From positions 1 through 44,101 of the forward strand of contig NZ_DASSMH010000109.1 of assembly GCF_035688975.1 (NCBI RefSeq): a stretch of DNA of 44,101 nt, read 5' to 3'. Under the pieces are notes generated by a model. The model did no database searches, was not told the origin of the DNA, and saw only the letters and a program-made list of their open reading frames with translations. This DNA comes from CALMNV01 sp035688975 (GTDB taxonomy: Bacteria > Actinomycetota > Actinomycetes > Actinomycetales > Dermatophilaceae). Shown piece after piece: positions 23,459 through 31,753 of this stretch (its first letter is position 1; every line of letters begins with the position of its first letter). The translations under genes were made by a program, and so were the position numbers.

Positions 23459-24457
23459 ATGAAGGCCATCGTCGTCTCCCAGCTGACCGGACCGGACGCG
23501 GCAGTCCTCACCGACATTCCTGAGCCGCAGGGCGCCCACCCGCGCGCAGACGGCGACCGCCTGCTCGTGGAGGTCCACGCGGCCGGTCTGTCGTTCATCG
23601 ACCCCCTGCAGACCCGCGGCCGATACCAGAACGGCGTTCCCACGCCCTACGTCGCGGGCAGCGAGATCGCCGGCGTCGTCCTCGAGGCGCCGGAGGGGTC
23701 CCGCTTCGAGCCCGGCGACCGCGTCGGAGGGATCATCTGGCACGGAGGTCTCGCGGAGCGCGCCCTCGCGCTGCCCGAATACACGGTCAAGCTCCCGGAC
23801 TCGATGTCGTTCGCCGAGGGCGCCTCGCTCTACATGAACTACGCGACGTCGTGGTACGCCCTGCACCGTGCGGCCGTCCAGCCCGGCGAGTGGGTCCTGG
23901 TCCAGGGTGCCGCCGGAGGCGTCGGCACGGCAGCCCTCGACCTCGCGAAGACGTTTGGTGCCAAGACGATTGCCGTGGTGTCGAGCGACGCGAAGGAGGC
24001 CGCGGCCCGCGCCTGCGGAGCCCGGGAGGTGGTCCGCTCCGGTGGCCCCTGGCTCGAGGAGGTGCGCGCCCTGACGGACGGCCGCGGCGTGCACGTCGTG
24101 ATCGACCCGGTCGGCGGGGACCGGTTCACCGACTCGCTGCGGTCGATGCGTCAGGGCGGCCGGCTCGTCGTCGTCGGCTTCGCCGGTGGGGAGATCCCCA
24201 CCGTCAAGGTCAACCGGCTCCTCCACCGCAACCTCACCGTCACGGGGATCACGATGGACAACATGGAGACCGAGCAGCCGGGCACCCTCCGGATGGTCCG
24301 CGACGCGGTCGAGTCACTCGCCGCCGAGGGGGCACTCCGACCCCTCGTCGGGGCCACCTTCCCGCTCGAGGAGTCAGCGGCCGCGCTGCGCTCGCTGGAG
24401 GAGCGCGCCGCGGTCGGCAAGGTCGTCGTCGAGGTCATGCCGGAGCGGCGGGGCTGA
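23459..24457 (+). CDS. NADPH:quinone oxidoreductase family protein
   Basis: A 332-aa zinc-independent MDR enzyme. GroES-like part with AGLSFIDPLQTRGRYQ (42-57), Rossmann motif VQGAAGGVGTAA (148-159) and VVIDPVGGDRF. It aligns nearly residue for residue with the protein encoded at 26548-27534, including AAGGVG at 151-156 in both, so they are paralogues. GAGGAG is well spaced before the ATG. It may reduce an unsaturated acyl-CoA or an enone. It lies downstream of the MaoC gene and ends at a strong hairpin. Confidence 0.87.
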   Translation: MKAIVVSQLTGPDAAVLTDIPEPQGAHPRADGDRLLVEVHAAGLSFIDPLQTRGRYQNGVPTPYVAGSEIAGVVLEAPEGSRFEPGDRVGGIIWHGGLAERALALPEYTVKLPDSMSFAEGASLYMNYATSWYALHRAAVQPGEWVLVQGAAGGVGTAALDLAKTFGAKTIAVVSSDAKEAAARACGAREVVRSGGPWLEEVRALTDGRGVHVVIDPVGGDRFTDSLRSMRQGGRLVVVGFAGGEIPTVKVNRLLHRNLTVTGITMDNMETEQPGTLRMVRDAVESLAAEGALRPLVGATFPLEESAAALRSLEERAAVGKVVVEVMPERRG

Positions 24458-24472
24458 GCCCCAGAGGCGCTC

Positions 24473-24509
24473 GCCGTATGCCGCTGGGCCAGCAGGGGCG
24501 GCATACGGC
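24473..24509. terminator. Perfect 12-bp-stem hairpin between convergent genes
   Basis: GCCGTATGCCGC and GCGGCATACGGC pair perfectly with a 13-nt loop, between the oxidoreductase and phosphotransferase stops. Probably a bidirectional terminator. Both arms consist of the over-represented heptamer GTATGCC/GGCATAC. Confidence 0.7.
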
Positions 24510-24519
24510 CGCCTTGTGG

Positions 24520-25596
24520 TCAGGCGACCCAGGGACGTCCGGCCTCGACGGCGTCCATGATCGCGTGGCCCCGGGCGATGACGGCCTCCAGGGACTCGCC
24601 GCCGACGGCGATGAGCGGGTCCGGCTCCGGGAGCCGACGGTTGCGCTTGACGAGGACGGCGATCGTCGAGGCGGTCTTGTAGTGGCAGTAGGCGAGGAAC
24701 CAGTCGAGGTCAGGGACGGGCCTCGGGCGCACGGCGAGGTACTCGTCGAGCAGGACGCCAGCGCGCGGCATGCCTCGCCCCGCCTCCAGGTCCTGCGGGC
24801 AGCGCTCATGTCGGAAGTAGTGCGCGGGCTCCGTGTGCATGAGAAGCCAGGCCAGGTCGCTGCGGGGGTCGCCGACCGACCAGATCTCCCAGTCGATGAC
24901 CGCGGTGAGCTGGGTGTCGTCGAAAAGCAGGTTCGCGAGGCGGTAATCGCCGTGCAGCAGGGTCGGATCCACCGGGGCGGGGAGCGTGGCCGTGAGCCGC
25001 GCCTGCAGCCCGGTGTGGTCCGAGCAGAGGTCGCCGTCGACCGTGCTGAAGAGAAGGGCCCAGCGATCGAGCTCCTCCCGCAGGGACGTGACCGGCTCGT
25101 CCTCGACGCCCAGGTCGACCGGGGTGAGGTTCTGTATCCGCGCCAGCATCCGGGCCGCGGACCGGGCGCGGAGCGCCACGACGCCGGCCGGGGGCGGATG
25201 CTCCATGACGTCGAGAAGCGGCTCGTAGGAGTCGCCGGGGACGAGCTCCATGGCGAAGAGCGGCGGCGCGGCGGGGTCCTCGAGGAGGACGGCGGGCACC
25301 CGGATGCCGTCGTGCGCCCCCAGGAGCCGGATGACCCGCGCCTGCCGCAGGACGTCGCGGTTCCTCACCGGCTCGAGACCCACCGGGGCCACCTTGACGA
25401 CGACCTGGGTGACCGGCTGGCCGGGCCGCGACAGCTCTGAGGAATAGGTCAGGCTCGACACGCCTCCGGGCAGGCGCCGGAGGCCGCGGACCGCCGCCCC
25501 CGGCCAGCGTCGTTCCGCGGCCGCCGTGACCCGCGCAAGCAGCACGTCTCGATCCAGCTCTGTCACGCCTCCACTGTCCGGTCCGGGTCGGGCCAT
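24520..25596 (-). CDS. APH/ChoK-like phosphotransferase (ACAD10/LvaA-like kinase)
   Basis: A 358-aa aminoglycoside-phosphotransferase-fold protein with the Brenner motif HGDYRLANLLFD (H215, D217, N222) and the metal-binding IDWEIWSVGDP segment (D235, D243). The kinase P-loop region and the VVVKVAP lysine are visible near 65-71. Within fatty-acid gene clusters this family includes the kinase part of human ACAD10/ACAD11 and LvaA of the levulinate pathway, which phosphorylate 4-hydroxyacyl-CoAs before elimination. Given the context, a hydroxyacyl-CoA kinase is more likely than antibiotic resistance. The ATG at 25596 is chosen because the GGAGG before the GTG at 25566 is only one base away. Confidence 0.78.
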   Translation of the reverse strand: MARPGPDSGGVTELDRDVLLARVTAAAERRWPGAAVRGLRRLPGGVSSLTYSSELSRPGQPVTQVVVKVAPVGLEPVRNRDVLRQARVIRLLGAHDGIRVPAVLLEDPAAPPLFAMELVPGDSYEPLLDVMEHPPPAGVVALRARSAARMLARIQNLTPVDLGVEDEPVTSLREELDRWALLFSTVDGDLCSDHTGLQARLTATLPAPVDPTLLHGDYRLANLLFDDTQLTAVIDWEIWSVGDPRSDLAWLLMHTEPAHYFRHERCPQDLEAGRGMPRAGVLLDEYLAVRPRPVPDLDWFLAYCHYKTASTIAVLVKRNRRLPEPDPLIAVGGESLEAVIARGHAIMDAVEAGRPWVA

Positions 25597-25668
25597 CGCA
25601 ACGCGACCTCTGCGCTGGAGTGGAGATGTGCACAGCTCCGACGCGTCTCGCCGCTCATCGGTGAGCCA

Positions 25669-25678
25669 AGCACGTGCT
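25669..25678. promoter_or_regulatory. 10-bp palindrome in divergent region
   Basis: AGCACGTGCT, a perfect palindrome 13 bp before the SDR gene at 25691, in the region divergent from the phosphotransferase. It could be an operator but there is no second copy to support this. Confidence 0.25.
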
Positions 25679-25690
25679 ACACCAGACCCC

Positions 25691-26479
25691 ATGACGGTGG
25701 ACCCCGCTGTGGCGACGGCGATCCCGGAACGCTTCGCGCTGACCGGGAAGGTGGCCGTGGTCACCGGCGCCTCCTCCGGTCTCGGGGTGGCGTATGCCGT
25801 GGGGTTGGCGCAGGCCGGCGCCAAGGTGGTGCTCGGCGCGCGTCGGGTCGACCGCCTGGAGGAGACGGTTGGCCTCGTCGAGGCGGCTGGCGGTGAGGCG
25901 ATCGCCGTCGCGACCGACGTCACGCGCGTCGAGGACTGCGACGCGCTCGTCCGGGCGGCGATGGCGACGTTCGGGAGGGTCGACGTCCTCGTCAACAACG
26001 CCGGCAGCGGCGGCGAGTACCACCCGGTCACGGAGGACCCGCCGGAGCATTTCCGGTCGATCGTCGACCTCAACCTCAACGGGTCCTACTGGATGGTCCA
26101 AGCCTGCGCCCGGGTCATGGGGCCCGGGAGCTCCATCATCAACATCTCCAGTGTCATGGCCTTGACGACCGCCAAGATGCCTGCCGCGGCGTACAGTGCG
26201 AGCAAGGCGGCGATCCTCGGGCTGACACGCGACCTCGCCGCACAGCTCGGTCCCCGCGGCATCCGCGTCAACGCGATCCTGCCCGGCGTCTTCCCCTCTG
26301 AGGCGACCGCCCACTACAGCGAGAGCTACAAGGCCAAGGTCGTCGCGGCACGGATCCCCATGGGGCGCATCGGCGACCCCGCCGATCTCGCCGCCACCGC
26401 GGTCTTCCTCGCGAGCGACGCCGCGAGCTACGTCACCGGCGTCAGCCTCCCCGTCGACGGCGGCGTCCTCGTCAACTGA
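25691..26479 (+). CDS. SDR family oxidoreductase
   Basis: A 262-aa short-chain dehydrogenase: TGASSGLG (25-32), NNAG (102-105), Ser153, Tyr168 and Lys172, and the usual SYVTGVSLPVDGG ending. The Arg51-Arg52 after the second strand (GARRVDRL) favours NADP(H). It is divergent from the phosphotransferase gene and convergent with the second quinone oxidoreductase. No Shine-Dalgarno site is visible before the ATG, so translation may be leaderless or the start may be slightly off. A hydroxyacyl-CoA substrate is likely from context. Confidence 0.85.
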   Translation: MTVDPAVATAIPERFALTGKVAVVTGASSGLGVAYAVGLAQAGAKVVLGARRVDRLEETVGLVEAAGGEAIAVATDVTRVEDCDALVRAAMATFGRVDVLVNNAGSGGEYHPVTEDPPEHFRSIVDLNLNGSYWMVQACARVMGPGSSIINISSVMALTTAKMPAAAYSASKAAILGLTRDLAAQLGPRGIRVNAILPGVFPSEATAHYSESYKAKVVAARIPMGRIGDPADLAATAVFLASDAASYVTGVSLPVDGGVLVN

Positions 26480-26547
26480 GCGCACCGAGGGACGGCGGGT
26501 GCCACCGCGCCGCGATGACCGGTCCGGTCCCCGAGCCTCTTCGACTC

Positions 26548-27534
26548 TCACGGCTTCACCTTCACGACGACCTTGCCGAGGGCCTCACGCCTCTCGATGA
26601 GGGCAAGGGCCTCACCGGCTTGGTCGAGTCCCAGGACGTGGCCGACGACGGGCCGGATGGCGCTGCTGGCGCTCAGCTCCTCCAGGGCCGTCGCCAGCTC
26701 CGCACCGATCTGGGGATGCCGCTCCACATAGGGCGCGACTGCCACGCCGACGACGCTGAGGTCCCGGAGCAGGAGCCGGTTGACCCGGACCTCCGGTATC
26801 GCGCCGGCCGCGAATCCGACGACGGCCAGGCGTCCTCCGACATCGAGGGATCGCAACGAGTCGATGAGCCGGTCGCCCCCGACCGGGTCGATGACGACGT
26901 CGACGCCGCGGCCGTGCGTCAGGGCCTTGACCTCGTCCACCCAGCCGGGCTCCGGCCGGACGACGAGCTGGGCTCCGGCCGCGCGGGCGACCCGTTCCTT
27001 CGTATCGTTCGAGACGACCGCGATGGGGGTCGCACCCAGCGCCTGGGCGACCTGGATCGTCGCCGTGCCCACTCCCCCGGCCGCCCCGTGGATGAGCACG
27101 GTCTCGCCCGGCCACAGCCCCACCCGGTAGAGCGCGAACCACGCTGTCGCATAGTTGAGCTGGAGGGCTGCGCCCTCGATGAAGGACATCGAGTCGGGCA
27201 GGCGGACCGTGTAGCGGGGCTGGCCGAGCGCACGTTCCGCGAGGCCGCCCCACAGCGTGAGGCTGGCCACCCGGTCCCCCGGCCTGAAACGGGAGCCCGG
27301 GTGCGCCTCGAGCACCACACCCGAGACCTCTCCCCCGGCGATGTAGGGCGGCGGTTCGCCGTGCTGGTATTCCCCCCGCGACTGGAGCAGGTCGGGGAAG
27401 CTCACCCCGGTGGCGTGCACGTCGATGAGGAGCCGCTCCCCCTCGGCCCATCCGTGTGCCCCGACCGGCTCGGGAACCTCGCGCAGCTCTCCGGCTCGGG
27501 GGCCGGTCAGGTCCGTGATGACGAAGGCGCGCAC
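26548..27534 (-). CDS. NADPH:quinone oxidoreductase family protein, second paralogue
   Basis: A 328-aa zinc-independent MDR protein, paralogous to the one at 23459-24457. Identical landmarks are AERALxxPxYTVxLPDSMSF and HGAAGGVG (149-156). GTG start with GAGGCG upstream, 18 bp after the SDR stop. It is the last gene of the operon ligase-PucR-SDR-oxidoreductase that begins at 31753, and so should be under regulon site 8. Confidence 0.87.
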   Translation of the reverse strand: MRAFVITDLTGPRAGELREVPEPVGAHGWAEGERLLIDVHATGVSFPDLLQSRGEYQHGEPPPYIAGGEVSGVVLEAHPGSRFRPGDRVASLTLWGGLAERALGQPRYTVRLPDSMSFIEGAALQLNYATAWFALYRVGLWPGETVLIHGAAGGVGTATIQVAQALGATPIAVVSNDTKERVARAAGAQLVVRPEPGWVDEVKALTHGRGVDVVIDPVGGDRLIDSLRSLDVGGRLAVVGFAAGAIPEVRVNRLLLRDLSVVGVAVAPYVERHPQIGAELATALEELSASSAIRPVVGHVLGLDQAGEALALIERREALGKVVVKVKP

Positions 27535-27552
27535 GTCAGCGCCTCGGGCCGC

Positions 27553-28281
27553 TCACCGTCGGCGAGCCAGGGACGACGTGATGACAGACGACGTGACGGA
27601 GCGCGTGTTGAGGCCGTCACCCCCGTCGACAGTGAGGGCCTGGCCAGTGACGCTCTTGGCCCTGGGCGAGGCGAAGAAGGCGACCGCGTCCGCGATGTCG
27701 TCAGGGGCGACGAAACCATTGGGCAGGGACGCGAGCCAGGCGTGCTGGATCTCCTGTGGCATCGACAGGATGCCCGAGCTCGCAGTCATGCCGGGCAGGA
27801 CTGCGTTGGCGGTTATGCCCAGCGTCACGTTCTCCGCGGCGACGGTCTTGACGAGGCCGAGCAGGCCTGCCTTCGTCGTGCTGTACGACACCTGAGCCGG
27901 CATGCCGTGGGTGCCGGCCGTGCTCGATATGACGACGATGCGACCGAAACGCCGCTCCCGCATTCCCGGCAGACAGCCCTGCAGGACGCGGAAGGTCCCC
28001 GTGAGGTTGACGTCGAGGTCCTTCTGCCACTTCTCCAGGCTCATGGTGTGGGCGGCGCCGAACGTCGTCGTCAGCCCGGCGTTCGCGACGTAGACGTCGA
28101 CGTCGGAGAAGTCAGGTAGCGGATCGCGGGAGATGTCCGCCTGGTAGGTGCACCCGTGCTCCAGATCGAGGGTCACGACCTCCATGCCATCTGCCTCTAG
28201 CCGTGCCACGATGGCCCTGCCGATACTGCCCTCCCGCGCGGCACCCGTGACCAGTGCTTTGCGCCGCACGCCGTCCGTCAT
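27553..28281 (-). CDS. SDR family oxidoreductase with extended glycine motif
   Basis: A 242-aa SDR with an unusual glycine-rich loop, TGAAREGSIG (12-21). It has ANAG (66-69), Asn92, Ser120, Tyr133 and Lys137, so all catalytic residues are present. The loop is longer than TGxxxGIG and resembles that of enoyl-reductase-like SDRs, although the Tyr-x3-Lys spacing is classical. The ATG overlaps the PucR gene stop by ATGA and has GAGAGGAAG upstream. The last 20 residues (NTRSVTSSVITSS and following) extend past the usual end. Probably a dehydrogenase for a hydroxyacyl-CoA made downstream of the neighbouring ligase. Confidence 0.85.
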   Translation of the reverse strand: MTDGVRRKALVTGAAREGSIGRAIVARLEADGMEVVTLDLEHGCTYQADISRDPLPDFSDVDVYVANAGLTTTFGAAHTMSLEKWQKDLDVNLTGTFRVLQGCLPGMRERRFGRIVVISSTAGTHGMPAQVSYSTTKAGLLGLVKTVAAENVTLGITANAVLPGMTASSGILSMPQEIQHAWLASLPNGFVAPDDIADAVAFFASPRAKSVTGQALTVDGGDGLNTRSVTSSVITSSLARRR

Positions 28282-30080
28282 GCCGTCTTCCTCTCCGTAT
28301 TGGTCGCCCGAGGGGCGAGGTCGGTATGCCGCACACCGGGCTCGGCATGGTCCGTCCGGTCCGCCACCCCGACCAGGGCGTTGTCCGCGCCGACCGCGTC
28401 GAGGGTGGGGTGGCCCTGCAGGCGGAGCACGAGCAGGGCGGTCTGGACGCTCAGCTGGTCGTGTGCGTCGCCGGCCACGTCGAGGCCCGTGGCCGTCGCC
28501 ACTCGAGCCAGTCGCAGGCGAATCGTGTTCTCGTGCACCCCCAGGCGGGCCGCCGAGGTCCGCACGCTGCGGCTGGCGTCGAAGTAGCACTGAAGGGTGA
28601 TGAGCAGGTCGGCCATCCCGGGCTCGGAGGTGAGCAGCGGGCCGAGCACGTCGGCGACATACGCCCTGATCGCGGAGGTGTCGCTGTTGGCGAGGAACAG
28701 CCGGGCGGGCCCGAGATCGTCGACCGCGAGCACCCGGCTGGCGGCACGACCGGCGAAGCGGTCGATGCAGTGGGCAACCTCGCGGGCCTCCCGATAGCCG
28801 CGCGCAAGAGCGGTGGGCTCACAGACGGTCGAGATCCCGACGATGGCACCGGGTCCACAGATTCGCGCCGTCGCGGCCGCGAGCGCTGCCTTGACCTCCT
28901 GGACCATCGAGACGGTCCCGCGGCCCGCGGGTGACTCGATGACGAGCAGGACCCCCTCGGAGCCCCGGGTCGTCAGCACCTCGACCCCGAGGTCCCGCTC
29001 TAGGACGCCCGCGAGTGCCTGGTCGGTGGCCACTTCGGCTCTCGCGCATGACGGCTCGAGCACGTAGGCGAGGACCCGGCGAGCGCTCGGGTCGACGCCG
29101 AGGTATTCGGCGCTCGCCACGAGGTCCTGGGCCGTCTGGGTGCCCCGGACCATCGAGCGGGCCAGAGCGGACCTCGCGTTCCACGCCATTCGCGCGACCC
29201 GCCGTTGGACGAGCAGTTCCGAGCTGAGGTCGGCCGAGGCCCGCTGTGCGGCATACGTGTCGAGCGCCGTGAAGCGTGTCGGGTGCTCGTCGATGACGAG
29301 CCACCCGAAGATCTCGTCACCCGTGACAACCGGAGCGACGACCTTGCGCCGGCTCAGTCCGCCGGGGCCACCACTTGGGACCACGAACGGTCCGCCCGCG
29401 TGGCTGGGCTTGGCGCGGCAGGCGGCGAGGATCTCCTTGATGGCGGGGCATCGGGCGGGCATCCCGGCCCCGGCGTAGGCGCTCGTGAGCTGCCGCTCGC
29501 CGTGGTCGAAGAGCGTCACGACCTTGCCGGTCAGCTGGGCGACCTCGCGGACGACCGCGTTCAGGCCGCCTCCGGCACGGGTGACCTCGGCCAACCGCCG
29601 GTCGACACGCGTGCGCGTCCTCAGTGCACCGTTGGCTCGGGCCAGCTCCTGGGCCTGGTTCACCGCCGCCACCGCTTCGGCCACCACAGCGGCAAGCGCC
29701 CCGATGCGCTGCAGGGCCGGCCGCTCGACCGCAGGTGGTCTCTCGTCGGGCCGGTCGACCGACTCGAAGGCCACGATGCCCACGACGTCGCCGCTCCAGC
29801 CGAGGACCCGGGTCACGACCCGAACCCGGTCGGGCGAACCGTCCGTGACGACGACGGGGGCCTCTGACTCAAGGACACGCTCGAGGAGCGGGACGGACAA
29901 CGGCGAGTCCGGCGGGAAGCGTTGGTCGTCCGAGGTGGCCGCGAGCTCGAACCGGCCACTTCGGGCTCGGCGGAGGTGGAGCGTCACCCGTGCACCACCA
30001 CTGCTGCGTGAGGCGAACCGCACGACGTCGAGCAGCCGGTCGGGCACGTCCGTGGCCGGTGTCGGCCTCTTCGTCTGCAT
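28278..30080 (-). CDS. PucR/CdaR-type transcriptional regulator with GAF-like domains
   Basis: A 600-aa regulator. N-terminal GAF-like regions span about 1-320 (LHLRRARSGRFELAAT; later VTLFDHGERQLTSAYAG). The C-terminal PucR helix-turn-helix (HTH_30) lies near 492-535, with DASRSVRTSAARLGVHENTIRLRLARV. Proteins of this type are usually activators that sense a catabolic substrate. The gene is embedded in an operon: its ATG overlaps the ligase stop (TGATG) and its stop overlaps the SDR start (ATGA). It is thus coregulated with the enzymes, giving a probable feed-forward loop. A roughly 50-residue tail follows the HTH, longer than normal. A GTG one codon earlier is an alternative start. Confidence 0.87.
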   Translation of the reverse strand: MQTKRPTPATDVPDRLLDVVRFASRSSGGARVTLHLRRARSGRFELAATSDDQRFPPDSPLSVPLLERVLESEAPVVVTDGSPDRVRVVTRVLGWSGDVVGIVAFESVDRPDERPPAVERPALQRIGALAAVVAEAVAAVNQAQELARANGALRTRTRVDRRLAEVTRAGGGLNAVVREVAQLTGKVVTLFDHGERQLTSAYAGAGMPARCPAIKEILAACRAKPSHAGGPFVVPSGGPGGLSRRKVVAPVVTGDEIFGWLVIDEHPTRFTALDTYAAQRASADLSSELLVQRRVARMAWNARSALARSMVRGTQTAQDLVASAEYLGVDPSARRVLAYVLEPSCARAEVATDQALAGVLERDLGVEVLTTRGSEGVLLVIESPAGRGTVSMVQEVKAALAAATARICGPGAIVGISTVCEPTALARGYREAREVAHCIDRFAGRAASRVLAVDDLGPARLFLANSDTSAIRAYVADVLGPLLTSEPGMADLLITLQCYFDASRSVRTSAARLGVHENTIRLRLARVATATGLDVAGDAHDQLSVQTALLVLRLQGHPTLDAVGADNALVGVADRTDHAEPGVRHTDLAPRATNTERKTA

Positions 30081-31753
30081 CACGCGCGTAGCTTCGCGGC
30101 GATCTCCTCGCGCAGGAGGTGCTTCTGGATCTTGCCGGTCGCGGTCATGGGGAGGGACCCGACGACCTCGAGGCGCTCAGGCAGCTTGGGCGTCGCGACG
30201 TGCCGCTGGCGCAGGAAGTCGGTGATCTCGTCGAGCGTGGGCGCCTCGTGTCCGGGGGCGGGGACGACGTAGACGCAGACCTTCTCCCCGAGACGCTCGT
30301 CGGGCATGCCCACCGCCACGACACTGCCGATGGCCACGTGGTCGAGCAGGAGGTCCTCGATCTCGCGGGCGCTGATGTTGAGACCGCCGCGGATGATGAT
30401 GTCCTTCGTCCGGCCTGTCACCCGCACGAATCCGTCCCTGTCCATGGAGCCGAGGTCACCGGACGTCGAGTAGCCGTCAGGGGTGAAGAGGGCGTCGGTC
30501 TCGGCGGGGTTGCGGTAGTAGCCGAGCATGTGACTCGGCCCCTTGTAGGCGATATCCCCCTCGGCGCCCCTCTGCACCTCGTCCCCGAGCACGTCGACGA
30601 CCTTGACCGAGGCGCCCGCGAGCGCGCGGCCATCCGAGGTTGCCGAGCGCTCAGGCGGATCGGTCGCCGTGCACATCGTCGTGAGGAAGTTCTCGGACCG
30701 ACCGTAGAGGCTGAGCACCCGGCCGCCGCCGAGCATCTGGCCCGCTCTCTGGACGACGCTGCCCGGGATCGGCGCGCCTGCGCACACCCAGTACCGCATG
30801 CTGCTGAGGTCGTGCGCGCTCGGGTCGTGCACGCCCATCATCATCTGGAGGAAGGCGGTGGCGGTGACCGTGACGGTGCAGCCGTGCCGCTGGATCCGCT
30901 CGATTCCCTCGGTCGGCTCCCAGGCCTCCATCAGGTGGGACGAGGCGCCGGCGATGAGGGGCAGGACGAGGCTGGTGACGAGGCCCGTGCCGTGGGTGAT
31001 CGGCGACGGGCCGAACTGGACGTCGTCGGCGGTGTATTCGATGCTCGTGGCGATCGCAGCGGAGCTCGCGCGGATCGTGTTGTACGTATGGCAGCAGCCC
31101 TTCGGCCTCGCTGTCGTCCCGGACGTGTAGACGATGAGGAAGGGGTCGTCGGGCGAGCTGTCGGGACCGACCTCCGCAGCAAGCTCCGCCAGATCACCCG
31201 GCACCATGAGGGAGGCGAGCTCCCTGGCACCGTGGCGGCTCGTCCCCGGGGAGGACGCCTCGGCGCGGGCCAGGATGAGGTGTCGCAGCTCGGGGTGCCC
31301 GCCTTGGACGGCGGCATACATCTCGAGGTAGGAGAAGCCCCTCATGGAGTCGCACGTGACCGCGGCGACGGCTCCGGAGTGCTCCACGACGTAGGAGACC
31401 TCGGCTTCTCGGTAGATCGGCATGACCGGCACGACGACCACCCCCAGTCGCGAGAGGGCGACGGCGACGAGCGCGAACTCGGCCCAGTTGGGCAGCTGGA
31501 CGACGACTCGGTCGCCGCGCTCGAGGCCGAGACGGCGCAGGCCGGCGGCCAACCGCAGGGCGTCGTCCCGCAGTCGGGCGTAGGTGTAGGAGGTCGTGCT
31601 GTCGAAGACGAACACCTTGTCCGGCCGTGCCTCGGCTTGGGCGACCACGTCCTCATACAGGCTCTCGTGGCGCCAGTACCCAGCGTCGTAGTAGCCGCTG
31701 ACCTCCTCCTCGGTGTACCGGTCCGAGACGCTGGCGGACGACTGCGTTGTCAT
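30080..31753 (-). CDS. AMP-dependent acyl-CoA ligase, AliA-like, second paralogue
   Basis: A 557-aa ligase homologous along its whole length to the one at 16588-18249: VQLPNWAEF, VPVMPIYREAEV, the P-loop YTSGTTARPKG, LYGRSENFLTTM and GRTKDIIIRGGLNIS. The adenylating Lys541 is in TATGKIQKH. It probably activates a related ring or medium-chain acid; two copies imply two substrates or two stages, such as the parent acid and a side-chain-shortened acid. CTGGAG precedes the ATG. It is the first gene of a four-gene operon with the PucR regulator, an SDR and an oxidoreductase, under a promoter almost identical to that of its paralogue. Confidence 0.88.
   Translation of the reverse strand: MTTQSSASVSDRYTEEEVSGYYDAGYWRHESLYEDVVAQAEARPDKVFVFDSTTSYTYARLRDDALRLAAGLRRLGLERGDRVVVQLPNWAEFALVAVALSRLGVVVVPVMPIYREAEVSYVVEHSGAVAAVTCDSMRGFSYLEMYAAVQGGHPELRHLILARAEASSPGTSRHGARELASLMVPGDLAELAAEVGPDSSPDDPFLIVYTSGTTARPKGCCHTYNTIRASSAAIATSIEYTADDVQFGPSPITHGTGLVTSLVLPLIAGASSHLMEAWEPTEGIERIQRHGCTVTVTATAFLQMMMGVHDPSAHDLSSMRYWVCAGAPIPGSVVQRAGQMLGGGRVLSLYGRSENFLTTMCTATDPPERSATSDGRALAGASVKVVDVLGDEVQRGAEGDIAYKGPSHMLGYYRNPAETDALFTPDGYSTSGDLGSMDRDGFVRVTGRTKDIIIRGGLNISAREIEDLLLDHVAIGSVVAVGMPDERLGEKVCVYVVPAPGHEAPTLDEITDFLRQRHVATPKLPERLEVVGSLPMTATGKIQKHLLREEIAAKLRA

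Noticed and set aside
24520..25596. Aminoglycoside resistance gene
   Set aside because: Only the general APH fold is shared, and the neighbours are acyl-CoA enzymes.
26517..26529. GACCGGTCCGGTC palindrome as a ninth regulon operator
   Set aside because: It lies between two gene ends with no promoter to serve, and its core does not match GGTCnGACC.
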